45,373 nt of DNA, from assembly GCA_937941455.1 (NCBI GenBank), contig CALDHM010000018.1, positions 1-45,373 of the forward strand, given 5' to 3'. This document shows positions 1 to 8,182 of this stretch, piece after piece. How positions within the stretch are numbered: the first letter of the stretch is position 1; each line of letters begins with the position of its first letter. Position numbers and translations under genes: made by a program. A model generated the notes under the pieces. That model saw only the letters and a program-made list of their open reading frames with translations. It had not been told where the DNA came from and did no database searches. Origin of the DNA: an uncultured Pirellulaceae bacterium. Lineage in GTDB: Bacteria > Planctomycetota > Planctomycetia > Pirellulales > Pirellulaceae.

Positions 1-126
1 GGAGTAATCCCGGCCCGTTTTCTCGTCTTTTCCAGCCAAAAAGGCCCTGCGTACGCACCTCTGAATGGCGTGCACGATGCACACCTCCCCAGCCCCAAAC
101 TGCTCCACTCGCAACGGTCGTCCCAT
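1..126 (-). CDS. RAYT-like (REP-associated tyrosine) transposase, N-terminal fragment
   Basis: The minus strand opens with ATG at 126 and stays open for 42 codons to the window edge, so only the N-terminus is visible and the gene continues outside. The peptide starts MGRPLRVEQF and contains VCIVHAIQRCVRRAFLAG, which matches my memory of a transposase family common in planctomycetes and related to the Y1/HUH single-strand transposases (RAYTs). The catalytic HUH and Tyr residues would lie outside the window, so activity cannot be judged. A purine-rich ribosome binding site (AGGAGGA) lies 5-8 bases upstream of the ATG, inside the first copy of an 80-bp tandem repeat. These enzymes usually act on REP hairpins near their own gene, and REP-like motifs do occur in this leader and at 11.3-12 kb. 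Confidence 0.7.
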   Translation of the reverse strand, partial: MGRPLRVEQFGAGEVCIVHAIQRCVRRAFLAGKDEKTGRDYS

Positions 127-157
127 AGAAAGTCCTCCTGCCTGCTGAGAACGCGAA

Positions 158-185
158 ATTTTAACGAATTAGAATACTTCGTCAA
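158..185 (-). promoter_or_regulatory. Sigma-70-like promoter for the RAYT-like gene (proximal copy)
   Basis: On the minus strand, TTGACG (185-180) is followed after 16 bases by TAAAAT (163-158). Transcription would start near 150, giving a leader of about 25 bases to the ATG at 126 that includes the ribosome binding site. Spacing and both hexamers are close to the bacterial housekeeping consensus. Confidence 0.55.
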
Positions 186-237
186 GATAGATGGATGGCA
201 CCTAAATTATCTCCCTCCTGCCTGCTGAGAATGCGAA

Positions 238-265
238 ATTTTAACGAATTAGAATACTTCGTCAA
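238..265 (-). promoter_or_regulatory. Second, duplicated copy of the transposase promoter
   Basis: This is the same TTGACG - 16 bases - TAAAAT arrangement carried by the distal 80-bp copy (TTGACG at 265-260, TAAAAT at 243-238). If both copies work, the transposase has tandem promoters 80 bp apart. Confidence 0.5.
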
Positions 266-430
266 GATAGATGGATGGCACCTAAATTATCTCCTCTTAA
301 ATTACGCTCTCTTAAATTACTTTAAATTAGATGCTTAGATTAGATGCAAATGCAGGCTGGAAGGGTGGTTGGTGATCGAGTTAAATAGGGGGTCGGGACA
401 GTGTGATCGTTTTTTTTTGCAAGCCAGGCG

Positions 431-922
431 ATGATAAATCCTTGTCGAAGATTTCCGGAACAATCAAAGAAGAGTCGATTTCTCAAACTAACAAACAAAA
501 GACGTACCAAGATTACGCTGTGCTCGGCGTTGATCGTCCTATGCATTTGGATGGGCGGTTGCAAACATCCGCAACCAACGGCGTTGCCGGAAAGTTCGTC
601 ATCTCCGGCGGCTCGCATCAGCACGACGTTGATCGTCGACTTCAAGGGACGCGGTGAAATTGTCAATTTATCAGTTGATGTGCCCGCGGATACAACTGTT
701 TTTGGAGTACTGGCCAAGGGGTTGGCTGGTGAAGTCCTCCATCGCGGCGACGCCGATCGTTTATTTGTCATGTCTATTCGCGGTATCGCCAACGAGGGGG
801 CCAGCGGAGACAATTGGACTTACCGAGTCAATGGCGAGCTGGGGAAGGTCAGCGCTGGGGTTTGTCCGGTAGCCGATGGAGACAAGATCGAGTGGACCTT
901 CGGAAAGTACAGTCCGGAGTAG
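431..922 (+). CDS. DUF4430 (transcobalamin C-terminal-like) lipoprotein
   Basis: This 163-residue protein has a basic N-terminus, a hydrophobic stretch at about residues 28-40 and a lipobox-like MGGC with Cys44, so it is probably anchored outside the cytoplasmic membrane. Residues 65-160 read as a DUF4430 domain: a beta-rich start, then a conserved core NWTYRVNGELGKVSAGVCPV (Trp129, Tyr131, Asn134-Gly135) and a closing GDKIEWTF. This fold resembles the cobalamin-binding C-terminal half of transcobalamin/intrinsic factor. The next plus-strand gene encodes an ECF-S-like membrane protein, which supports a ligand-capture role in vitamin uptake. That role is inference. No B12 riboswitch was recognised upstream. 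The start at 431 is the only ATG that gives a full signal peptide, but the n-region is long, so a non-ATG start further in is possible. Confidence 0.75.
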   Translation: MINPCRRFPEQSKKSRFLKLTNKRRTKITLCSALIVLCIWMGGCKHPQPTALPESSSSPAARISTTLIVDFKGRGEIVNLSVDVPADTTVFGVLAKGLAGEVLHRGDADRLFVMSIRGIANEGASGDNWTYRVNGELGKVSAGVCPVADGDKIEWTFGKYSPE

Positions 923-1350
923 GGAACGGCGATGCCGGCCACAGATGGGGGCATCCCCTTCGCCCAAGCGTTGTTGGAGCTTACCCATTGCCATCTTCGA
1001 GCAGACTATTGTAATCCGAAATTGTTAGCCAAGGTTCTGCGCAACGGCCGCTTGTTCGGAAATTTCCCCTTGCTGATGTTGCAGGCTAACAAAAATCGTA
1101 ACTTCAAAAATCAGTGGCGGCGTAACGTTGACCTTTCGGGATTAGCGTTCAGGAAAAGGGACGCTGGAGTTTTGATATCAACGCCCATTTTGCTGACACG
1201 GGAATACCGTAAAAATGCCACCCGACTGGTCGCGACAAGGTGTGTCATGTCGTCTATACTGAGGGACTTGGGAAGCCCGAGTAGTTGCAACTACGCGTAT
1301 CGACGGTTTCCTGGCATTATTTGGAAACTTACCTAATCAAGAACGTCTCG
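923..1350. other. Non-coding gap between DUF4430 gene and membrane protein gene
   Basis: No convincing gene on either strand. A short GC hairpin (GGGGGCATCCCC, near 947-958) follows the DUF4430 gene but has no T-run. The longest open frame here (932-1336) has no recognisable domain and poor codon structure. Confidence 0.5.
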
Positions 1351-1947
1351 ATGTTTGATCGAATTCGAAATTTTCCTTGGCAAATTCTTTTCGTCACGCT
1401 CGCGGCAGCCATCGTGCTTTGTGGCAGTCGGTTGTGGCTGCAGGAATTTCCGAATGTCAAGCCGGTGACAGGGATTTGTTTATTGGTCGGTTTGTTTTAT
1501 CGCGACCTGCGCTGGGGATTGGCGGTACCCATGCTGGGGATGCTTGGTTCGGACTTGATTTTCGGTTTTGCTGAACCGCTGCTGATGCTAACGATTTACG
1601 GGAGTCTTGTTCTCAACGTCTTGATTGGCCGGTGTTGTTTCAACGGCTGGTATGCAAAGGGGGTTGGATCGAGGATCGGCGCGGCGACGCTCGCAGTCTT
1701 GTTGGCTACTTTGCAATTTTTCTGGATCACCAATCTTGCAGTGTGGGGATTCACGCCATGGTATCCCAAAACATGCGAAGGCCTTTGGGCCTGCATGGTC
1801 AACGCTTTGCCTTTCTTGCGATATAGCCTGATCGGAGATTTCTTATTCGCGTGGTGTCCGCTGATCGGGATGGCGATTTGGTACCGCGAGGCAACTGAAC
1901 GGAACCGAGAACCGCGAACTTGTTTTTCTTTTTCGTCGGGCTATTAA
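1351..1947 (+). CDS. DUF6580 / ECF transporter S component-like membrane protein
   Basis: About 198 residues from the ATG at 1351. The frame is open from 1285, but the upstream part is not hydrophobic and looks non-coding. Five or six hydrophobic segments can be followed, with pattern features (KPVTGICLLVGLFYRD, an LGSDLIFGF turn, and a late FLRYSLIGDFLF) that I associate with DUF6580, a family structurally related to the substrate-binding S subunits of energy-coupling-factor transporters. S components bind a vitamin and need a separate EcfT/EcfA module, which is not in this window. Being next to a DUF4430 lipoprotein suggests a cobalamin-like ligand; this is inference. The last roughly 15 residues are atypical, so the true end of homology may lie earlier. 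Confidence 0.7.
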   Translation: MFDRIRNFPWQILFVTLAAAIVLCGSRLWLQEFPNVKPVTGICLLVGLFYRDLRWGLAVPMLGMLGSDLIFGFAEPLLMLTIYGSLVLNVLIGRCCFNGWYAKGVGSRIGAATLAVLLATLQFFWITNLAVWGFTPWYPKTCEGLWACMVNALPFLRYSLIGDFLFAWCPLIGMAIWYREATERNREPRTCFSFSSGY

Positions 1948-2083
1948 ACTTTTGCGTCATAGCAAGTGACCCAGCTTGGCATCGGGCGAACCCAGACCGA
2001 CACTCCAGAGTTAAGACCGATTTCTGCACAAGCGAAAAGTCTCGCCTAGATCGAATGCCCTGCTGGCTAGGCAAGAGGCCGAT

Positions 2084-4795
2084 TTACGATTCGTGGAACA
2101 ATAACCCCATAAAGATCAGACCAACCGCGATCAGCGAGGAGATGCCCAGTTGGCCGCCGAGCCACGAGATGTTGGGAATCCCAAGGGCTGAAGGGAAGAG
2201 CAGAAGCACAGCCGCAGGAATCGCCACCAGCGACATGCGCCACCCGCCCAACAACCCGGTCAAAACCAAGACCAGGCCGGCGACTGCCGGTGCGAAGCCG
2301 CTCAATGTCGAACCAACCACGGGCCAATTGAGCGGCTGGGGATCGGTCCACAGGCGCGAGATGCCGTAGCGATTGGCAAGTTGCTTTGCGGTCTCGCCGC
2401 CATCGCTCAAAATTGAGCCCGCTGTCTCTTTCACATCTTCGGCGGTGACTCCGGCGAATTGGCTGACATCAAGATTCCCTTTGACCCAAAAGCCGAAAGC
2501 GATCAGGAGAATGGCACCCAGGGCGAGTCTGATCGGTGCTCCCAAGACCGGGCTGAGCCAAGGATCTAGCGTTTCCCACAGGCTTGTTTTCCGCTTGTAT
2601 TTTCCGCTGCGCGCCTCAGCCATCATGCGTTGGAATTTTTCCCGTTTGAGTCTTGCAGCCGCTGCGGCGTCGAGCGGCTGTCTCTGCGAAGTGGCTGTGG
2701 CAAACGGGCTAGGTTTCGATTTGGCGGCATCTTCGACGATTGCCGCCGCGATCGCGCTGGCTTGGGCCCGTGCTTCGTCTGGTTTCACGCCTTGTTGGAC
2801 CAGGGCCGCTTGTTCGATGCGCACCAGGTTCTTCTGGTCGCGGCGTTGCCGTTCGGCCTGCACCCGTTTTTCCAAATAATTGACCAGCCAATCGACCCAG
2901 GGCCGCCAGACTTGTCGGCGGGCGTTCGCTTCCTCACGCGCCAGGTCGGCGCGGAGTCGCCGTTTGGCTTCGTAGCCGAACAAGGCTTCGAAGAATTCCT
3001 CCCATTGATTTCCTGCATATTGTGCGACGAAGACCTGAATCGCCGGCTCACTGATTCCTGCCATGCGAATCTTTTGCAGGAGTCGTTCCCCTTGCTCGAG
3101 TGCCGGTTGCCGCTGGTCGCGGAGTCCCCGGTAGACGACAGCATCCCAAGCGAATCCAGCCGCGACTCCCAAAAGTAGCATGACGAGTGAAATCGCCCCG
3201 ACACCGAACACCCAAGCGACCGCAAGGACCATTAGCACGATAAGGGCGAGTCTTCCCAGGGTTTCCCAGCGGCGTGCCCATACCCATTCACGCCACAATC
3301 CAAACCAGTATTCGCGGTTGCGCAGACTGGTCAGAACCACACCGCTGGCGGTTGCAGCGGTTGAGAAAATAAGAATAGGGATGATCCAAGCGGGTGCCAG
3401 GAACAATGCAACGATAACTGCCAGGAACATCGCTCCGGCGAAAACCCACGGTCCCCATGTGCGCAGCGACATACCGGGGACAGTGTTGAACTGCTGGACG
3501 GCTTGCTCCAAGGCCGCGACCTCTTGCTGGCTGGGATGGTATTTCTGCCCACTTTCCAAGCCCAAAAATCGTTCGAGATCGGCGATCGCTTCTCCCAGAT
3601 TTTGGTAGCGATCGGCCGGATTCTTGGCCATCATCTTGCCGATGATTGCGTTGATATCTCCTGGCAAGTTTTCAGATCGAATATCGATACGAGGAGGGGG
3701 GGCGATCTGGTGTTTCGAGATCACCTCAGCGACCGATTTGCCTTTGTAGGGAGGTGTGCCCGTGAGTATCGCATAAAATGTGCAGCCTAGCGAGTAGATA
3801 TCGGCGCGATGGTCGACCGAGGTCGAGTCGATCGCTTGCTCGGGGGACATGTAATTGATGGTCCCCAAGGTCGATCCGACGACCGTCAGGTCTCGCGATT
3901 TTGGGCGGGGAGCGTTTGCATCTTCGACCGGTTCGCCCTCGGCGGCTTGGTCCCATTTGACCAAACCCAAATCGGCGACTTTGACGACACCGGCCTTATT
4001 CAACATCAGGTTGGCCGGCTTGATGTCGCGGTGAACCATTCCGCAATTGTGGGCATATTCCAGGCCCCGAGCTGCTTGCAGGATATAGCCGGCAGCCACT
4101 CGAGGAGGAAGCTTACCCGTTTCTTGTACGAGTTCTGCCAAGTTTTTGCCATCAACCAACTCCATACTGAAGTAGTTGATATCGCGATCTTGGCCCAAGT
4201 CGTAAATTTGCACGACGTTGTGATGCGTCAACTGGGCAGCAGCGTAGGCCTCGCGCACGAAACGGGCGATGGCAGCGGCATGATGATTGAGTCCGCCACG
4301 GATCACCTTCAGCGCGACGTTCCGCTGCAAGGCGACTTGATTGGCCAGGTATACGACTCCGAGTCCTCCCCGCCCTAATTCGGAAATGATTCGATATCCG
4401 CCGATTTGGGTAGGAGGATCAGATGATTGTGTTCGAGGCGAACCGGTGCGGGCGGCCTGACTGCCGGAGGGGGGGGGAGATGCGGACGTTACTTCGGCAC
4501 GCGTGTTGGGAGAATCGACAGCGTCTGCCCGAGTTTCGTCGTGCTTAATGCTGGGCCTTACGTTCGGCGGTTCATCGATTCTGGTTGCGTCAATTTTCGA
4601 CAAAGGTGGAGTTGGGGACTTGGCGGCCGGTTGCTCCATGGCGAGGCCACTAAAGATTTCGTTCTCATCGAAGCCGTCCGGAATCTTCAGGACGAATACC
4701 GTTTGGCATTTCGAGCATTTCGGCTTGAATGTCCCGGGTTTCAAAGAGCGGGACTGCATGCGGTGTTGGCAATGGGGGCAGATGATGGTAGCCAT
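2084..4795 (-). CDS. Membrane-bound Hanks-type Ser/Thr protein kinase with N-terminal zinc ribbon
   Basis: This 903-residue protein has three parts. Residues 1-40 form a zinc ribbon (Cys6, Cys9, Cys27, Cys30) of the MJ0042 type. A Pro/Ser/Thr-rich linker follows to about 130. The kinase domain covers about 134-411, with glycine loop GRGGLG (141-146), Lys163, HRDIKPAN with catalytic Asp257 and Asn262, and the activation segment ending in GTINYMSPEQ (311-320). The metal-binding motif is DLG (275-277) instead of DFG, and the activation loop is long and charged. From about 446 several hydrophobic segments appear, with a basic, helical cytoplasmic-looking stretch between them. Such kinases are abundant in planctomycetes and act in signalling; the target is unknown. 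It converges on the DUF6580-like gene. No strong ribosome binding site precedes the ATG at 4795. Confidence 0.92.
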   Translation of the reverse strand: MATIICPHCQHRMQSRSLKPGTFKPKCSKCQTVFVLKIPDGFDENEIFSGLAMEQPAAKSPTPPLSKIDATRIDEPPNVRPSIKHDETRADAVDSPNTRAEVTSASPPPSGSQAARTGSPRTQSSDPPTQIGGYRIISELGRGGLGVVYLANQVALQRNVALKVIRGGLNHHAAAIARFVREAYAAAQLTHHNVVQIYDLGQDRDINYFSMELVDGKNLAELVQETGKLPPRVAAGYILQAARGLEYAHNCGMVHRDIKPANLMLNKAGVVKVADLGLVKWDQAAEGEPVEDANAPRPKSRDLTVVGSTLGTINYMSPEQAIDSTSVDHRADIYSLGCTFYAILTGTPPYKGKSVAEVISKHQIAPPPRIDIRSENLPGDINAIIGKMMAKNPADRYQNLGEAIADLERFLGLESGQKYHPSQQEVAALEQAVQQFNTVPGMSLRTWGPWVFAGAMFLAVIVALFLAPAWIIPILIFSTAATASGVVLTSLRNREYWFGLWREWVWARRWETLGRLALIVLMVLAVAWVFGVGAISLVMLLLGVAAGFAWDAVVYRGLRDQRQPALEQGERLLQKIRMAGISEPAIQVFVAQYAGNQWEEFFEALFGYEAKRRLRADLAREEANARRQVWRPWVDWLVNYLEKRVQAERQRRDQKNLVRIEQAALVQQGVKPDEARAQASAIAAAIVEDAAKSKPSPFATATSQRQPLDAAAAARLKREKFQRMMAEARSGKYKRKTSLWETLDPWLSPVLGAPIRLALGAILLIAFGFWVKGNLDVSQFAGVTAEDVKETAGSILSDGGETAKQLANRYGISRLWTDPQPLNWPVVGSTLSGFAPAVAGLVLVLTGLLGGWRMSLVAIPAAVLLLFPSALGIPNISWLGGQLGISSLIAVGLIFMGLLFHES

Positions 4796-5227
4796 GGTGG
4801 TGGTTCAATCGGTGTGACTATTTTTCCACCGAATTCAGTGAGTCGCCGTTGTGCCGGGCCGCTTGACGAGACACGGATGCGGCCGATTTCACTGATTATA
4901 GTCCTCTAACTTTTTTTGCGTATTCCCGATTTCCCCAAAAACGATCGGCAGGGCGAAGCGACTTTCGAATTCATTCCCCATGCAAGGGTGGGCTCAATTG
5001 CCGGGTGTTGGGGACGACGGGGATCCGCTCGCCAATATGTTTTGCGTAAGAAGTGACCCCGTCAGACCGACGGCTAGCTCTCCGATTCTAGGTTATCGGT
5101 CAGCCAAGTTTAGCCGTTGTGCCAATCTTGTTCAGCCGCGGGACCACTTGCCCGAGGCTCGAAAAAAGAACCGTACGCAATGGCAGTCGGGCTACCAATT
5201 TTTGAAACATCGCTTGAGGCGATGTTA
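4796..5227. other. Intergenic gap between kinase and HEAT-like gene
   Basis: No gene with recognisable features on either strand, and no clear hairpin terminator. The kinase promoter is presumably here, but no hexamer pair stands out. Confidence 0.4.
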
Positions 5228-6742
5228 TCAATTCGATTTTTTGAGTGCCTTCAGATCGCTGCTCAGCCCCATGAAGCGATCGTACATCAGTTCCGACGTC
5301 GTTTTTTCCTTGAGCTGCGCATCATAGGGGGTAGTTGCGTCAGGTTTCGACAGGTCGACCAATCCAATGTCGGTATCACGGATTGCCACCTCGATAATCC
5401 GGCGAGCTCGAGTAAACCGTTGCTTGTCTTCAGCGGACAGACCTTGTTGGAGCGTTTCGCTCGACAGGGTTTTATGGAGGTGATAGAGGGACGATTTGAG
5501 GCGGCGTCGAATGGTGTTGATCACATAGTTCGGCAAGTCAAAGCCTTCCTTCTTGCCCGATTGTTTTTGCGACTGGGCAGGGCCTTCGTTTCCGCCTTCG
5601 AGACCACCGGCACCAGCCGCTGGTTTATCGCGGCCGACACTCGATTTCTGGAAGGAGGCTCCGTCGATGAGGTAGGAGTCGTCCAGCAACAAGCTGATGG
5701 AGACGTACTCTTCGATCAAGCTGCGGATGGACTTGGCTTCATCCTCGAGCACCTTGGCCGCCAGGGAGATTACAGAATCCAGGGTGGCTCGTGCTGCATC
5801 CCCTTCGACATTCATTTCGCGCAGAGCGATCATCACGTCTTGCCGGAGCAGCGGTTCCAGGTTTTCGTCTTTCAGGGTTTCCTGCAAGGCGACGACGGCC
5901 TCGTTATTTGGCCCTTTGTTCTTAAGTAATCCAAGAATTTGTGCCGAGCGACGTTTGAGCCAATAGTTGACCTCGCTGGACCAGCGGTCTTGGCCTGGAA
6001 AAGCATTTTGCATGATTCCGAGGGCTATCCGGAAAATCCTCGCCGATGGGCCAGCATCGGTACGATTCTCAGCCGCTTGGAAAGTCACTAGGCGGTGCAA
6101 GCCGGTCATGGCCCCGACTCTCAAAAATTCGGGAGTATCGGGACTTTCCGCCAAACTCAGCAAGTAGTCGACGGCTTGCGAATTAGGCACGGGTGCCGTA
6201 CGTTCAGACGTGCTGGCATCAACATCGTTCAATCCACCGATTAACAAAACAGCATTCAACCGTGCCGCAGGGTGGTAATTTCCTTCGGCTATCTTTTTAA
6301 GAATTGGCAAGCAGGTCTGCTCGATAAATTGCCGACGGGCGGCGCCTGAGCTTGCGTTAAGAAACTTATTGAGGAACGAGTTTCTCAGGTTTCCCAATTC
6401 GGACAATTGGGTGGGTTGTGTCATTTGCGGGAAAAGGAATTCCTTAGCAAACGTATCGGCCTCGGTGAGCCGTCCGCTTGCCAAACTTTCGGTCGCCTTA
6501 ACCAAGTCCTCTTTCCGTACCCGATCGACGGTTCGCGAAGCGGGACTGCGGGGTTTCTTGCGTTCGTTCAATTCATAGGGATCTTCTTCGACAACCTCTT
6601 CATCAGGCATGACATATTTGGCCGCGTAGGGCATCACGTCATAGGTTTGATCTTGAAGGTTGCCGTAGGCCTGTGTTGAGAATTCCCCACAAGCAGCAAC
6701 CAGTAACAACGTGGCAAAATATGTCAATCGAACCATAGTCAT
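5228..6742 (-). CDS. Exported HEAT-repeat-like protein, function unknown
   Basis: 504 residues from the ATG at 6742, which has AAAGG six bases upstream. A GTG at 6772 is also in frame but fits the signal peptide less well. The N-terminus is a signal peptide with a possible lipobox LVAAC (Cys18), so it may be a lipoprotein. Residues about 70-380 are alpha-helical with repeated HEAT/Armadillo-like pairs (AARLNAVLLIGGL, RVGAMTGLHRLV, LLRQDVMIALREM). A Gly/Ala/Ser-rich linker follows, then a basic C-terminal helical region. HEAT-like solenoids usually scaffold protein contacts. No catalytic motif is visible, and no specific function is proposed. Confidence 0.7.
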   Translation of the reverse strand: MTMVRLTYFATLLLVAACGEFSTQAYGNLQDQTYDVMPYAAKYVMPDEEVVEEDPYELNERKKPRSPASRTVDRVRKEDLVKATESLASGRLTEADTFAKEFLFPQMTQPTQLSELGNLRNSFLNKFLNASSGAARRQFIEQTCLPILKKIAEGNYHPAARLNAVLLIGGLNDVDASTSERTAPVPNSQAVDYLLSLAESPDTPEFLRVGAMTGLHRLVTFQAAENRTDAGPSARIFRIALGIMQNAFPGQDRWSSEVNYWLKRRSAQILGLLKNKGPNNEAVVALQETLKDENLEPLLRQDVMIALREMNVEGDAARATLDSVISLAAKVLEDEAKSIRSLIEEYVSISLLLDDSYLIDGASFQKSSVGRDKPAAGAGGLEGGNEGPAQSQKQSGKKEGFDLPNYVINTIRRRLKSSLYHLHKTLSSETLQQGLSAEDKQRFTRARRIIEVAIRDTDIGLVDLSKPDATTPYDAQLKEKTTSELMYDRFMGLSSDLKALKKSN

Positions 6743-7197
6743 CAAGACCTTTCTATCGATTCTTTTTTTCACTTGTTTTGATCAGCGGTTGCGGTAAGCG
6801 GAGGGACCGCCACCGACCGTAGTTGGACCCCTTGGGAGATTGACCCGACGAGACGAGTGCTTGGGCAGCCTCGGTTGCCATAGATAGGCCTTCGCATTGG
6901 TGGCAGATATCGTCGCTACATTCCCAGTGAATCATTCTCCCGGTGGATCCAAGGTTAAAAATCGTCCTCCTGCCATCAAATGGGCGCCCATTTTTAGCGG
7001 CCGCTGCATTTTTTCACCTCGTTTCGCTCACCTTTAAGGATAACAAAAACCCGCGAAAAGACAATCAAAAACCCTCGATACTGATGGAACCTAACCCAAA
7101 ACATGCCCTCAAATTCACTTCGAGCGAAGGTCGCCGAAACTTTTGGGATAAGCTTTCGGAGAAATTCGACGAATTCGGTGGGAGAATCCGCAGAGTC
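6743..7197. other. Intergenic gap, no confident gene
   Basis: A 60-codon minus-strand frame at 6753-6935 (starting MIHWECSDDICHQCEG) runs into the next gene's start region. It carries three close cysteines but resembles nothing I know. AT-rich sequence around 7020-7080 follows. Nothing else is visible. Confidence 0.35.
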
Positions 7198-8175
7198 CTA
7201 GCGGGCTTCGGCCGCGTTGGCCGCTTTTTCTAAGCGATCGATGATGGCCCGGCCTATGCCGATCGACTCGGGACGTACGATCAATACTCGTGGAAACCCC
7301 GCGGCATCCGCTTCGCGCATAAATCCGTAAATTCGCCGTGCGAATTCGGCATGGTCTTCCGGGATTCGCCACCAAGTCAACTGCTCGCCTCGAGCGATCG
7401 GCGCGACCGGAGAAATGACGAGAAGCGTCCGCTCCGCAGCGGTTAATCGGTCGACGGTTCGCTGCAGTTCAACCAACTCAGTAAGAAAGACTTGGGCCTT
7501 TGGCGCGTAATGAATCGCCTGTTGCCCAGGACTAAGCGTGCCAGCAGCGTTCAGCATCATCAGCGGGTGCCCCAGCAAAGCTTCGATTTCCTCTACAGTC
7601 ACGTAGCCTGCTCGCAAAAGGACTGGTGGATCTTGTGTGCAATCGATAATCGTCGACTCAATGCCGATTTCGCAAGGGCCGCCGTCCAAGATCAAGGAGA
7701 CCCGTTCTCCCAAATCGTGAGCGACATGTTGTGCGGTCGTTGGACTGACCTTGGTGTAGCGATTCGCAGATGGAGCCGCGAGGCCTGCTGGAAACTGTTC
7801 GAGCAGTTGTCTCGTCAGCGGATGGCTTGGGACGCGGACAGCCACAGTACCCTGCCCCGCAGTCACGGTCGCCGACACCTGGGGTTGCTTGTAAAGGACC
7901 AAAGTGAGCGGTCCTGGCCAAAACCGGGCCGCCAAGTTCCTAGCCACGTGCGGAACGTCTCGTCCCAAACGAAAGGCGGATACGGCGTCAACGCAGTGGA
8001 CGATCAATGGGTGGTTTCGCGGCCTACCCTTGATTTCGAAAATCGCTGCCAGCGCTTGTTCATTGGTGGCATCTCCAGCTAGGCCGTAGACTGTTTCGGT
8101 GGGAATCGCGACAGCTTGTCCGGCTTGCAAGGCCGCAGCCGCTTCTGCTACCGATGTTGTGATCTGCGTGGCCAT
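7198..8175 (-). CDS. sua5: L-threonylcarbamoyladenylate synthase, Sua5/YwlC type
   Basis: 325 residues from the ATG at 8175. A further ATG at 8223 would overlap the upstream gene and adds residues not typical of the family. The enzyme makes threonylcarbamoyl-AMP from threonine, bicarbonate and ATP, the first step of t6A37 modification of ANN-decoding tRNAs. The YrdC-like domain covers about 5-205, with PTETVYGLAGDA, the substrate pocket KGRPRNHPLIVH, WPGPLTLVL and the SAN motif in APSANRYTKVSPT. The C-terminal Sua5 domain follows (SPGQQAIHYAPKA as the linker, then an alpha/beta domain), so this is the long Sua5 form rather than short YrdC. It is the last gene of an operon; only 7 bases separate it from the glycosyltransferase stop. 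Confidence 0.93.
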   Translation of the reverse strand: MATQITTSVAEAAAALQAGQAVAIPTETVYGLAGDATNEQALAAIFEIKGRPRNHPLIVHCVDAVSAFRLGRDVPHVARNLAARFWPGPLTLVLYKQPQVSATVTAGQGTVAVRVPSHPLTRQLLEQFPAGLAAPSANRYTKVSPTTAQHVAHDLGERVSLILDGGPCEIGIESTIIDCTQDPPVLLRAGYVTVEEIEALLGHPLMMLNAAGTLSPGQQAIHYAPKAQVFLTELVELQRTVDRLTAAERTLLVISPVAPIARGEQLTWWRIPEDHAEFARRIYGFMREADAAGFPRVLIVRPESIGIGRAIIDRLEKAANAAEAR

Positions 8176-8182
8176 GTCGACG

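Larger units (their letters stand above)
134..293. repeat. 80-bp direct tandem duplication (two copies) in the transposase leader
   Basis: Positions 134-213 and 214-293 are two adjacent copies of an 80-bp unit. The only internal mismatch I see is at the position equivalent to 152/232 (c versus t). Each copy carries the purine-rich Shine-Dalgarno region of the transposase, a sigma-70-like promoter on the minus strand, and the motif ATGGATGGCACCTAAATT. The reverse complement of that motif (AATTTAGGTGCCATCCAT) resembles units of the 11.3-12 kb array. High identity suggests a recent duplication. Confidence 0.95.

Noticed and set aside
1-430. Cobalamin riboswitch upstream of the DUF4430 gene
   Set aside because: No B12-box-like GCCACTG or matching fold could be found; the region is taken up by the transposase leader repeats.
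932-1336. 134-codon plus-strand frame between DUF4430 and DUF6580-like genes
   Set aside because: No recognisable domain, weak start context, composition unlike neighbours.
6753-6935. 60-codon minus-strand frame with three close cysteines
   Set aside because: Overlaps the start region of the HEAT-like gene, no family recognised, no clear ribosome binding site; kept only as a note in the gap entry.
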